This document shows positions 26,301-40,700 of a stretch of 64,000 nt of DNA, piece after piece; the stretch's first letter is position 1; each line of letters begins with the position of its first letter. The notes under the pieces are model-generated. The model was given only the letters and a program-made list of their open reading frames with translations, did no database searches and was not told where the DNA came from. This DNA is from Halichondria panicea. Lineage: Eukaryota > Porifera > Demospongiae > Suberitida > Halichondriidae. The DNA lies in NCBI RefSeq assembly GCF_963675165.1, contig NC_087387.1:1911501-1975500 (forward strand). Reading direction: 5' to 3'. A program made the position numbers and the translations under genes.

Positions 26301-29300
26301 CAGCGACCCCAGTGGTAGCTATCCCGCGGCTCAAGTAGCTTGAAATTCACTGTCAAACCTAGTAGTTTTCACTAGGCTACTATGGAGAGCAGTCTAATAC
26401 AGTGTAGGGAGATTAACTCAGGTTAGTTGACGTCTTCCTTAACAGTACGTAGTTTACTCAAGTGAGCTTGATCTACCACAGGCACCATAATGAGCTATAT
26501 ACACTGACATCGAAGGAAAGGTTAAAGATCAAAGGTTCCATGGGTTCCATGGAACCTTTCACACAAGAACACACTGGAGATTAATGCACTAGCTAGCAAC
26601 TATAGTGAACTCAGGTAGTTATACTAGGCTGATGTCATGCAATTGATATGTGGGCAGGGCTCTCTAATGTACATGCTCATTGCTTAGGAAAAGTGCCGAA
26701 TTTTTTTTTTAGACTGTTTTGGAATCTCCCTCTCAAACTTCCTATATTCGCTACTGTCCACACTTCTATTCCCATTTGACTGATGACGCATGTGTTTCTC
26801 GAATACTGGCCGCTCTCTTTGAGGGATGATGATTCGAGGCCAACCCTGAGCCTCTGGAAGAGTTACATTAAAGATGGCAGAATTTCATAGGAAACAGCAG
26901 TCAAGTCTGAGAGGTCATATATCATGTGCCTCGTGAAAGCGATCGCAAATATGAAAAAAATTTACCGTGGCAAAGACTCTATTTGTTTGTAAACTGATTG
27001 CAGAATATCGTTATACAAAGAGGAAAAGCTTCTCAAGAAACTGTACTTACTCACTTTAAACTTAGTCAGTCACTCATTTGTGGTGAGGCCAATAGGAGCG
27101 ATATCAGTGCACTTCTATGCATGTGAACTTTTTTTGAATCTCATAACTTAGTTCTGATCCTTCCCTGCAGAGATATAACAGTTTGAACATGAGAGAAAAT
27201 ACGTTAAACTGTTAAAAAGCTACAAAAGTGGTGCCAATCCTAGTTAAGAAACTGTTAAAATGAAAGCACCGCAGGTGCTGATGCCTCGGTGGAGGTGCCA
27301 TGCAAAGCTAAAGCTAATATATTATCATGATGAACAATTACTGCATTAATTAATTTGCTGCATGTAGGCAGAATCTAGAATCACAGGGAAACTCGAAGAG
27401 TAGGTAATGATCGACTATAAACGATATTCCAAAAGTGCAAGTCTAAAATTCAATGGATGCACAGCAGCTCTCTTTTCACTCTTGCAGCTACCAATAGCTA
27501 GCGTTCTAGTACAAAGCTAACTACTAAATAGAGTAGCAACACTCCATGGACAAGTTTTTCTATGCACTCTTCTGAAAAGGCTGCAATGGCATTCCAAGTA
27601 AGCAAAACTAGGCATAACGCGAGAACGAAGCATTATTTTGCAAATCTATGAATTAAAATCCAAGAAAACATGATTAGAAGCCTATAGAACTCTTACCTGC
27701 ACTTCATTAATTGATCCTTGAGCAGATGTAGCAGTCTACACACTACACACACAGATAGATACACAAACACACTACCGTATACCTCGCTTGCGCATGCACA
27801 CCGAGGCATAATAATCTTTAAATGCATGGTCTCTTTATAATTGGTGGAGAAGTGTTATATACCTTTGTTTCTATATATACCCACTCTTGTCAGGTGTAAC
27901 TAACTATGCTGGCAAGACTCCTCTTGACTTGGCTACACAGAGGGGTCGCACTGAAGTTACTGACTACCTCAAGTCTCTTCCACAACAATGTAAGCGTACT
28001 AGGATCAGAAGTATACACAGTATGCTACAGCTACTCTCTCTATATACAGCTGCTGTGACTGGAGACAGTGACTCCTGGACCATGAGTGAGGAGAATGGAC
28101 CACCACCAACAAAGAATCAAAACGGTAACCTGGTAGATCCTACTTGCTACCCATCAATATGATCATCATAATAATTATACCGAGTAATTTTCGTGATGTA
28201 AAATTTGTTTAACATGATTTTCGTGAGTAAAAATTTCACTTGCTTCAACATACAGGCACTATATAGCTGCATTACATGCACTGCATTGCCTGCGTTCCGG
28301 TAAACCATGCTCTAGGTTTTTGTGGGTAAAATGTTTGTCGAGGTCAGCTTGCCCACAAAGTAACAAATTTTTATCCCATGCACCGCTATACTTATACTTG
28401 ACATAATTGTCGTTATTGTACACGGTTCCAAGCAACCTAATTATAGCGGCTATTACGTATGATGTTATCTCCAGCCATTATTTTACGAATGGCCAATTAT
28501 ACGTAGTATGATAGTGATTCTTAAATTGTCACCTGTGTCAACATTGCTGGGTGTGTTTGCAGGCACTCCATTGACTGAGGAAGACTCTGATGCTCTAGAA
28601 AAGCTGCTCCTAGACAACAAAATCAAAGGATTTGCTTTGACTGGTGAAAGGACATATCAGACAGTTGTACACCACCTTTATGAGCTCGGACACGAGGAAC
28701 TAGCTTCAAACCTCAGATCAAACCTTGACAAAGGTATAGTAGTTATAGTAAAAGCTGTGGGTATAAAGTAGTTGGTGGTATTGATTATCTTGTTATTGAG
28801 CAGGAAGCGATGAAATGGGGGAGATATAGTTGAACATCTTTCAACTACCATAAATTCTGTGTTGATTTTGTTGATTTTCTGAAAGTGACCTTTAAAATAA
28901 TGTTTGATCGGAAACCACACACACTAATTAACGCGTAGAAGCTATTTACCCGCTCTTCTTTCTTTTCTTCATCAACAAGGCAGTGATAGACCTCATTTTC
29001 TGCTCATTGTATACCTAGTTGGCTAGCTATAATATAGAGTTAGTAGCCAGAGCTATGACGTGAGTCGCATGACACTTAAAATCAAGAGTTCAGGAGGCAA
29101 GGGCCTCCTCTGCCTCATTGCTAATTGCTATAGCTACGCCCCTGCATTGTGGAAAGTTACCTAGCTAGAAAGTAATTCAGGAGGCCCTTGCCTCCTCTGC
29201 ATGCCTCGCATTGTGGAAAGCTAGCTAGCACTATAGTTTACATTGTACAGTTTATTATATTAGAATGCTGCATGGCACCTCTGTCCCTTGTTCCGAAAGG

Positions 29301-31746
29301 AACTGCTATTCATCTCAAATATCCCAGATCCAATTATCAAGCCTGAGAAAGCTTGGAACTACTGCTAGAATCTTCAAACAATGAAAAAAAAACAGCTTTA
29401 CACAAGAGAAACTGACTGGCAATCAGTCCAAAGATATTGATCAGTCTAGTAAGTAGGCGGGGCTCACTTACTTGTGCAATTAATAATGACATCATTATTA
29501 TTATGAGCATACGCAGTGAGCTGGTCAAGCCACATTGAGACTTAGCTGAGCAGTGATGCTACTGGCCTCGGTGCCAGGCCGATTTTTTTATAATAGACTG
29601 GAAGGGGGGAAAATACGGCATGGTACCTATTGCGTGTGTGATAGTGTGCGCATGCGTTAATTTACTCTCCATAATCTGGGAATCCCCCTTTCTTTCATCT
29701 ATTTTCTATCTATGTACGTACATCAGCTTAGCTCTCTATTGCGTTGGTCTAGAAGGCTTGAACACCAGTCTGAAGCCATAAGAGGCTCTCATCTACGCAC
29801 CTCTACGATGGCTGTATGTCAGGATGTCTTAGCTTGGATTAGTGTACAGGCTATGGGAAGTTTCTTTAATAACTGCTACTATAGCTTGCGAAGACAACCC
29901 GGCTATAGGACCATCGTAAAAGAGCCTTCTGTCTTCAGACTAGTGTTCAAGCCTTCCAGATGGCATAAGCCACAGCTTCACGGAACTCAGTCATGGAGAT
30001 AAAGTATTATGGTCTTAGTAAACGAACTAATTTACGGTATAATTATGCCTCGAGGCATAGCCGCACAAGGGATACGGTAAAGCTGACTGTGTGTGTGTGT
30101 GTCCGTCTGTGTGTGCGTGTGTGTGTATTCCAGCTATAACTGCTCAACGGTTTCAATGTGGCGAAAGTTAATAGCTTCTATATATATAGGCTTTAGCCAC
30201 GTTCTCTTGGATTTTGATTCGTGGATTTGCAAACTAAAGCTTTGTTCTCGAGTCATGACTAGTTTGACCCACATTGAAGGCTGTTGCAGTCTCTTTAGAG
30301 TCTTTCGTAGCATCACCTGTCTTGCATTAAAGCACTAGCTTTTGTTAGCTGCAAGAGTCAGAAAAGAGCTGCAAAACTGTACTGCCAGAGTGGAGCAGCC
30401 ATTGCAAACTTTAACCTAGCGGACGCACCCCTTCTCTGCGCATGCGCATTCAATCCCACGCGTGTGTGAGATCCTGAGACAGAATACAATTTTTCTTCTT
30501 CTTTTCATGAGGTTCTGGTGAGCCACAAAACACTACTGTCTGTAACAATGCTATACCATGTAGATACACAACTCTTTTCTTATTCATTGACAGATAATGC
30601 AAAATACTACATTGTAGATCTACATGTAGCCTCGATTCTAGACCGCACTTCCTCGAAGAGTGGGCCTGGTATCGACCGCTTGCGCATGCGCTAACCATTA
30701 GCCAGATACTGGCTAACGTAGGATAATAACGTGTATGTGCACAGTAAAACAATGACGTCACAACGAACGGAAGTGAATTGAAGGAAGTAGACTAAGTAAT
30801 CGATCTTCGCCAGATACCTATAATCGGCGGCTATTGCTCGAAGCAAAAGACGATTTTACATAAACTAACTAGTGTTCAAGCTGGCGCTGTGCTAATGCCT
30901 CTCGCCATGATTTGCTTTCGCTCAAAAGTATAGAAGAGAAAGTATAGAAGAGGAAAAAGTGTATAAAATAATCTGTCTAAAACTGACTTGCAATTGTATA
31001 ATTATGGTATCATTGTTGTGTTTTGTGGCTGCTTATACCAGGACCTCAAGGATCTAGGAAGCAACAAAGAAGAAGATTTTGTTTTCAATTAATTATAAGC
31101 GGAAGTGCATAATTATTTCATAAAGTTAGCTTATCTATATAAAGTCACTGAGAAGAAAAGACTTATTACATGCATCTATTGTTGTATTATGTGGCTTTAA
31201 TACCAGGACCTCAAGAAAGAAGAAAATTGGATCTGTAGTTCATGCAGTGTATAATTATAATATTTAAGAAGAAAAGACTTGTGTACATGCATATTGTTAT
31301 CTATAGTAATGTTTTGTGGCTTACCAGGCCCTCAAGAAAAATATGATTCTGCCAGGAGGATCTGGATCTGGGGAATGAGCGCGCATGCGCATTACATCCA
31401 TAGGAATAATTAAAGGGTGTGTCCAAAGAGATCAATTTCACAAATGGCTACTGCTAGCTAGCTGTTTTAACAGGTATTTTCTGAGTCTTGTAGCTAACAA
31501 AAAGCTAGCGCTTTAGTGCAAGGCTAACTCATATGTTGAATAGAAAGTTTGTGCGGACAGATGATGCTATGAAAGATTCTGAAGAGACTGCAACAGCCTT
31601 CAATGTGAGTCAAACTAGCCATAACTCGAGAAAGAAGCTTTAGTTTGCTAATCCACGAATCAAAATCCAAGAGAACGTGGCTAGAAGCCTATAGAAGCTG
31701 TTAGTTTTCGTCGCATTGCAACCGTTGAGCAGTTACAGCTGGAACA

Positions 31747-31786
<40 letters not shown>

Positions 31787-34700
31787 CAGCTTTACCGTGT
31801 CCCTCGTGCGGCTACGCCTCGAGGCATAACTAGAGTAAGGCATCTATATTCAGACACAATGCATGTTCAGACACTCATTCTGAGGAAACAAGCAGTGATA
31901 AAAAATTTTCTTTTGCACCATCTGATCAAGCATGTGTTACTATGAATCTGTGCAAAAAAGAATTGAGAAATGTCAACTACTAAGTCTTCAAGAGCTGAAA
32001 ATGTGCTAGTGTCTGATAAACGGTAAGAACAGACAAAAAAATCGATCATCAGACACAACCTACCGTTTCTTCTGTAGGGGGATATGCTGAGAGTCACATA
32101 GTAATTATGTAAGGACAATAACTAAACAATAAAACCCCCAAAGTTGGAGTTGCAAAACGCTTGTATGTCCATGCAGCAATTATTTCTGCTGAGTCACTCA
32201 CGTATCAATGATCAGACAGAAAATGAGGTCAAAGGTCAAATGTTTTTGGCATCCCACGCAACTGGGGTCAAAGCTCAAATGTTATTTGTGGGCGTGTACG
32301 TGGATGCCAATGACATTTGACCTTTGACCCATTTGCTGTCTGATCATTGATACGCGACTGACTCAGCAGAAATAATTGCTGCATGGCTAGCTAACTTTTG
32401 GCTAGCTATAATTATAACTCTAGCTAGCCAACTAGGTATAATAGAATGAGCAGAAAATGAGCTTCATCACTGCCATTTACACGAGCTTCTACGCGTTTAT
32501 TAGTGAGTGTGGTTTCCGGTCAACCATTTTGCGGGGGCGCAAGCACCCGGTATGCCTCTTTCTTGTATATCATAATAAGTTCATTGTCAACAAAACAAAA
32601 TAATAAGTCAAACTAGCCATAACTTGAGAAAGAAGCTTTAGTTTGCAAATCTACGCATCAAGAACGTGGCTAGAAGCCTATAGAAGCTGTTAGTTTTCGT
32701 CGCATTGCAACCGTTGAGCAGTTACAGCTGGAACAGACACACACACGCTAACACAGTCAGCTTTACCGTATCCCTCGTGCGGCTACGCCTCGAGCCATAA
32801 TGAGACACTAGTTGAAGTTGTTAATAGGCTAGTTATAGTACTTGTAAGCGGTCCTCAAAACACTGTTTTCTAATCGTTGCTTTATAGATTCTCACGATCA
32901 TTCCCCGTAATTATAATGTAAGGTGATTACGGTAAAAGGTTTGTATATATCCGTTTTGCCACTGTGGAATGAAGCTCAACGCATGGGGTGAATGCTCTAT
33001 GAGCATCTTAATTGTTTCGTTATAAATAATACGGAGTGACCTCTTCTATACACTCTTGAGCAAAGCAAAACATGCCGAGAGCTTGCAACATTCATTACAC
33101 TGATGTAACAGCTTACATTTTTCTATTTTTAGTGTACATAACTATAGTAAAGCTGTTTCTCTTGCAGCCATCAAATGGCAGCATCGATACATCGACAGAC
33201 TCATGACTCTAATGGTCGATAAGGAAACGATTGATATGTGCACTTTGAAACTCTGTCTCGTTGGTCCGCCTCACGTAGGGAAAACAACCACACTCAATCG
33301 TCTACTGCAAGTGTACGAAAACATTCAATCAGCTGGAGACAAGGCAAAACATCCAAGCACTCTACTAGCTAACTGCATCCAGGTTATGGCGTTGATTAAT
33401 GAAGATAAGTGGATATCTTCCATGGATGTCGATGAAGAAGCCAAGATGATTTTCGGCTATCTATGTGGCAAAGTAACTCTCGATGAAATAGATCTACCCA
33501 AAGAGGAAATGACAAAGGCAGAAAGTAGTCAAGGATTGGAAACACATTCTAGTGATAAAGACACTACCCCCATCAGCCCAGCTGAAGAAAATTTACCTCA
33601 CAAAGTCAACACACAGACTGTAAAACAAGCCACACTTACTGACTCAAAAGATAAAGCTGCTGTAGACCACCAAAACAAACTCGCACAGGTCATTCTTCGT
33701 TTGCAAAAGCTGATTAAGAGCGGAAACTACTCTCAAATGGCCAAGTGTCTTGGCAACACCTTACTAAACATCAACGATGTCGGAGGTCAACCAGAATTCC
33801 TGGAAATGCTACCAGCCCTGAGCAATGGTCCTGCCATGTATCTAGTGTTCTTGGATCTGAGCAAGGAGCTTGATAAGCCCTATGATATCCCCTTCAGTCG
33901 AGACGGTAAAGTCATCACTCCTTATAAATCAATGCACACAGTGAAAACCGCTGTCTCTCAAATCCTCTCATCCATTGCTAGTGTGCGTCACATGTCGGAA
34001 ATTTCAAAGCCTCTCTTAAAAACTCCTCAGTTGAAAGACAAATTTGAAGCATTTCTCACTGTGCCTCCAGTGGCAGCCCTAATAGGTACCCACAAAGATA
34101 AGCTTGGCGGAGACTCAGCAGATAGTCTAGAAAGAGAAATATATACCAGAGATAAAATGGTGGAGATAAACACAGCATTGAAGCCAATCACCAAGACTTT
34201 TGAGAACATTTTAATTTTTCCCAGACAAAAATCTGACACTTCTAATGATAAAAGAGGAAATTGCTCTTCTGACAGGATGTCCTTTTTTGCCCTTGATAAC
34301 GATAAAGGCACTGAGAACGCTGAAATTTCTCCATTACGTGGCTTAATGAATAATATATTCTACTCTCGCTTCGGCAAAACCTCTCTTCCAATATCAAAAA
34401 ACTGGCTTGTACTAGGAATTATTCTTCGAAAGGAATATAAAATTGCCACAGTAGCAGATTGTATTGAAATAGGCAAAATGTTGGAGATGGATGAAGAAGA
34501 AACCAAAATCTGTCTACTCTACCTTCATTGTATAGGCTCTATCCTGTACTATACAAATGTACCCGATGATGACGATCCATGCTGGCTCCTCAAATGTCAC
34601 GTCATCTGCTTACCTCAAGTGATCTTCGATAGCATAAGCCAACTGATAATCGTGTCTATGCTGAGTGTTCATGGTGGAGGCTACGACACTGAGTTTGAGC

Positions 34701-37700
34701 GAGCAGAATTGATCAGGAAAGGTCAGTTCTCACAGGAGGCCATTGAGAGACATTGCAAATTAGATGTTCAAGTTACCAATAATCTGGAAAATAAATTGCT
34801 GATACCATCCGGACCGCTTGTGAAGCTTCTCAAGCACCTCAACCTTCTCTCTGAGATCACACACAAAGACAAAGATAGTGAACGAATCACCTACCTCATG
34901 CCGGCTATCTTGGACTGTGCTACAATAGACAAGGTGAGCAACCCACCTCAACCAGACACCAACAACCCAGAACCACTCAACATCACATTCAGCTTTGGTT
35001 ACGTGCCAACAGGAGTCTTCTGTGGACTCATCACTCGACTAGTTTCCCAAGGCCCTCATGGAATTCTCGGATTGACATGGGAATTGATGGAGGAAGATAG
35101 TGTTAAACGAAATTGCATCTCCTTTTACGTTGACTATGTACACAAAGTGACACTGCTCTCTCACGACAGAAGCTACGAGATACGAGTTGAACGCAATGCA
35201 GAACAGATTGATTTCTCACTTCACGATCTTTGCTCCTACACTCTGTCAGCAATCATGTATTCTCTCAAGATCCTGTTCCCAAAGTTGAACCTCAGTGTTG
35301 CATTTCCATGCTCCTGCCCCAAACACGCAGCAAGCAAGAGTCTCAACAATGTTTGCACCCTTATTCAAGGCCGAAAGATCCACTTCCTGTGTGGTAGAAG
35401 TCCTGTCACCCTCAGTAAAGGACAACAAGTGTGGTTGGGGAAGGTAAGTTCTTGATCATGTTGGGTAGTTTTGAGCATACATGTATTATGCTAAGATAAC
35501 TTGTTTGGAGAAAAGGGACCGTTTAAATGCATTGTTTAAGTTATGGCTGATATAATTCATATGTAATTCATATAATTGTGTCATGTAGCGTGAAGCTCGC
35601 AGTGGTGTGCAAGTAAAATAGTAGGACAAACTTGTGGTGTATGTGTGTGCTCATGTTTTGTTAGAAATGTTGTGAAAAAAAGAAAACTTTCTTTTTTGTC
35701 TTGCCCATACATGCAGCATGTGTCTATAGGAAGCAGCACGGAACTAGAGGTGCTAAAGTTTGCTGAGGGTGGTTTCTTATTCCACTGGAGCAAAGAGGGC
35801 TCCAGACGTCAGATCAAGACAACTGATGATCAGCCCAACACTCTGAGCTTCCAGAGTGTGAGAGAGGAGGACTTTGGTCACTACCAGTGTGAGGTGAAGA
35901 ATGCAGCTGCTGGGAAAGTGCTCTTCACTCTCTACACAGCTCTCTACAAAGAGGAGACAAGTTAGTTATATAACATTATAATTACTGGACTGTAATTTCA
36001 TTCTATCAGATCGTAATTCCCACAATAGTTTATATATAATAACTATATCCCGTTGCTATGCTGTTGCTATATATTATGCACCATAATGCACTGAATCTCA
36101 TATTTTGCACTGTATCTCATATTCTGCACTGACCACAAAGCCTTGAGGGATTTAATGATAATTATATACATGGCATTTTTACATGCCGCATAGCACAGGC
36201 TTACAGTTAAAATAATTACTCAGGTACATTAAGGACTGGGACCAGCAATTATTGCTGATTCAGCGGAAACAAAGCTCCGCCCACGATTTTTACTATCAAT
36301 TGTGCAGTAAAAATGGAGTTTTGCTGCTCTAATCTTTCGCTCAAATTCCGGAGCATAAAACCTTAGTTAAAGTGTTTACTTAATTTTTAGTGCAGTAGTT
36401 AGTTCAAAGCTATATACAGGCACTACCGTTAGCGCCTAACAGTGGGATCAGCTAAAGGTGAGATTTTCTAAATAAAGTACTTTTTCAGCTTAATATTTTG
36501 CATGTAAAGGCTAATAATTTACTTTTCATTGATCCCACTGTTAGGCGCTAACGGTAGTGCCTGCATATAGCTTTGAACAACTAACTACTGCACTAAAAAG
36601 TAAATAAGGTTTTATGCTCCGGAATTTGAGCTAAAGATTACAGCAGCAAAACTCCATTTTTACTGCACAATTGATAGTAAAAATCGTGGGCGGAGCTTCG
36701 TTTTCGCTGAATCAACAATAATTGCTGGCCCCGTCCTTAATGTACCTGAGAATTACTGTCTGCTTGAACGGTCCTAGGACACAATCACTGGTTGGAGGCA
36801 TGTCAGAGTTGAGAGCAGCTTTTTTGCAGTAGAGTTTGAGGTGGGGCTGTTCGAGTTGCTCTGCAGCTTTGCCTTTGGGGTTGGGCTGTATTGCAGCAGC
36901 AGCGTTGAGAAGAGAAAGTGTTTTTGCAACGTTCGGGGGGTGGGGCTGCTTTACTCTTGTAGCATCGAGCGAGGAGCCCAACGTTTTGTGAGTCAAGCCA
37001 TTCGTCGTACCAATGACAGTAATCTTGAAGGGTCAGATACTAGTGTCTTTGAACAGAGATGCAAGCAGCTGCGACTGTAGAAAAGCTGTGGTGTATTTTG
37101 TGTTGCTAGGGATATAAACTACGTGCACTCGGGATGCATGGTGTATATTGCACTCAGCCCTCAGGGCTGGCGCCCTTGTGCCCATGTTATATCTATTGAC
37201 ATATTCCTATACCGCATACATAATTATACAGATCCTTTATCCTCAGGACAGCGCAAAAGATCATTGCCATCAGATAAAGAAGTTGAAACTCTGTCAAAGC
37301 GTCCGAAAGAAGATGTCACTGTACAAGGTATGATATAAATAGATTTCAGTTATTGCTCATTGGGCATGGTCAGACATCAAAGGATTATACTACTGTTGTA
37401 AATACATGCAGTAAATGCCTGGATTATCAATATCACCCAGGATGTGGTCAATATACCTGATGATATTGTGTACATTAATTTCACAGCCTCTACACAGGCT
37501 CTCCTTTTTCTGTTCTTTATCACAACAGTATTAATTGGAGGAATAAAGCAAAAATTGAGGAAGCCTGTATCAGGAAGTCGCGTGAGGGTAGAAGGGTGGT
37601 AGAAGGGTGAAAATGAGCGTGGGCATGCAGAGCTAGATATATTAGACTGCAGATCTATGACTAAGACTTTTCCTGCAGCCTAGTCTGCAAGCTGGACATA

Positions 37701-40700
37701 GAGCAGTTTATACAAGCTAGCTATACCTTAGCTAGATTTATACTATAGCTAGATTATGTGTTTATATTTTTACCCATAGTACATTTTCTTGTGTCTTTCT
37801 AAATGCTAGATCTAAACTAATAATAGCTTAATCATCATCATCATCTAGCAGGTAGCTACTGCCACCACAGAGCTGGCCACGCTGGTTCCCTGACTTGCAG
37901 TAGCTTGGTGGTTGTCTCAGTACAATCTGAATTCGTGGGAGAATACCTTACGTCACGATTGTGGGCTACATATCGCCCACGTTCATAAAAATCCTTGTGG
38001 ATCACATGATTTCCCAAACCAGGCCTTACTTTTCCTTAACTATACGCCCATTTCTTTCTTTGCTGCTTCATTTCGTCTATTCTTCTTTTTTTGCTACCTT
38101 CTATTTAAATATATGCATGAAAAATGACAACAGCAAGAAAAAGGAAGGCCTGCTATACTATATACATGTATGTGCATTGTCATTTTTAGGAAATAAAACA
38201 ATTAAGGTATTTTTGGTCTGTATACAGTTCATGAACATGAGACTACAGCGTCTGCAGCTCAGTTGTGTCAAGAGTGCTCGGATGAAGCTCTTCTCCAGTT
38301 GTCTACCGAGATTGCTGGATATGACAAATACAAGCTCAGGCTGGGCCTCAGTGATGCTGACATAGACGCTATCGATCAAAATCCCGCCACGTTTTATAAT
38401 ATCCCAGGGAGATTTTACACTGCTCTGAAGATGTGGAAGAGTAAAGGTATTGATTTGGATAATCCATCAAATTCAACAGCTACTTATGGTCAATTAGTGG
38501 ACATTGCATCAAAGATTGAGGACAGAGAGGCAGTTCGTAGCATTCACAAGGCCGCATACAAGTGAGTTATCTAATCTAGTTTAGTGGTGGATCTAGGAAA
38601 AGGGAAAGGGGGGTTACGCCCACTTCTGGTGAAGACTAGGGAAAATTCCATTCATAGCCAGGGGACGTCTCATGCATCTTAGACTTGCGTAGAGTGCTAC
38701 AAACAGTCAACTATAGCTAGCCTATAGGCTACGATTGATTTTGAACACTCGTTTGGCAATTGATACATCAAAACAACAGGCATACAATCTCATTACAATA
38801 GCTACAAAAACTGATAAATAGCTAGCTATAGTAGCTGTAGAATGAAAGGGGGGGTTCCATAGCACCCTGGGATCACCCTGTAGATCCGCCACTGTAGTTG
38901 AACATCACTTCGACCATTGAGCTTCCAGTCAGACTCTTGTTAAACCGGCCACCCTTGGGACAGTGTGTTGCTTGGCTGGAATAGCGAGATGGCTGTATTT
39001 CAGAAAATAGCCACGGCCCCTACCTCGAATCTAATGACTAATTTTGCGTTTCATTTTGCTTTCTATTTAAGTGCTAAACCACACCCAAAACAACGGCCGT
39101 ACATTAAGAACCTAGTTTGGACGCAGCAGCCAGTATAGTCTCGTGAGCCATACACAAAAACTGATACTACGTATGGTGACAATAATTATATAGCCAGGTT
39201 TTTGTGTTGCAATGGATTGCATCCTGTCATGTAGTGCAAAAACCCACAGTCTTCTCCACAAGATAATTATATAGACACTCTACAGCAACTAAAATGGAAG
39301 AAGCTATCATGTGAACATGTGAACACAATGGATGATTCATACACAACAATTGTAGATCTATATTATCTATAGAGTTGCACATACAATGTTGTCGATTGCA
39401 CTGATTTTTGTTTCCATCACACATTATCATGTTCAGTAACTCTGGAGAGAAGGGGTTTTGACTATTTCTGTCTGGGATAATGAAACCATTTTTGGGCTCC
39501 CTATTCTTTCTTTTCACTGCATGCAGCTATCCATCAGCTATAGATATTCAAGAAAGCAATACAATGATAGTCTTGATCCTATAGAGTGCCTGATTGTACA
39601 ACCAACAGTACTTGTCAACGGCAGACGATAGCCCCTTTTGAATGCTTGCAGTACATTTTTGAAATTCTTGAAATGCCATCATTCTGAAATTCCAGAACTC
39701 GACACGAAAACCTGGCTATATAGTCACCATACGTATATGGTATCAGTTTTCAAAGTATGGCGCATAAGACTACAGCCAGTACTGGCCAGTATACGGAATA
39801 GCGAGTGGCCGCATTTCAAGGCAACTGCGGTAGGCACATAAAGCGTGCGCGGTTGTTTCTAATGCCCACACGCGGTAAGAGACACACAGAGCGCGCAGTT
39901 AAACAAAGAGCCGCCAACAAACTTTAAGATCAGTCTGCACAAGGTCAAAAGTCAATAAATCATATCTGGATTCTACTTAACGCAAGGTATTCCTTGCAGA
40001 CTGCAGGACATGGTTTTTGTATACCGGCCATTTTGTTTGGCATGGATTGCTATAACTATAGATGCACAAAAGTTGCCTTGAAATGCAGGACATGATTGAT
40101 TGACCTTTGACCTTGTGCAGACTGATCTTAAAATTTGTTGGCGGCTCTTTGTTTAACCGCGTGCACTGCACTGTGTCTCCTATCGCGCGCGGACATCAGG
40201 AACAACCACGCACGCTTAATGTGTTTACTGCGAGCAATTAGAATTAAAGCACGCGCGGTTCATTGTGGCGGTAGGTGGAGGTGGGTCACCCTTCTCGGCC
40301 ACCGTACTTGTGTACACTTGCAGCTATTATCAAATGGCATTGTATTGGTGCAAGCACATGTACACTTAGCCTCGAATCCAGGTTGATTAAAATACGGCCT
40401 GATGTTTAATTAATAATAGGCGTAAATACGGCCTGATGTTTAATTAATAATAGGCGTGGCCCGTCCACACCCATGTACTATCTACATTGTATGACCTATG
40501 GTGAAGCTTAGCCAGCTAGCTGTGGCCCTCTATTGTGTTGCCAGAAGGCTTGCACACTAGTTTGAAGCCAGAAGAAGCTCTCATTTACCTCTATAATGGT
40601 CGCATGGTCGCGATTTTGAACTTGGTTTTTGTACTGACTATGGTAAGTCTTTGATTTTGTGCTTCCAACTGTGACTAAACGACTATCGTAGAGGTAGATG

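Noticed and set aside
32241-32330. GGTCAAAGGTCA pairs as nuclear-receptor response elements
   Set aside because: They are the arms of a compact foldback element in an intron. A regulatory role has no support.
33203-35455. The 750-residue frame as a stand-alone intronless gene starting at ATG 33203
   Set aside because: The frame is open upstream to a good acceptor at 33167, and its phase continues exactly from the 28563-28733 exon.
36756-37080. Opposed frames (36712-36996 -, 36841-37080 +) as a small gene
   Set aside because: No splice structure, signal or domain. The region lies in an intron next to a foldback element.
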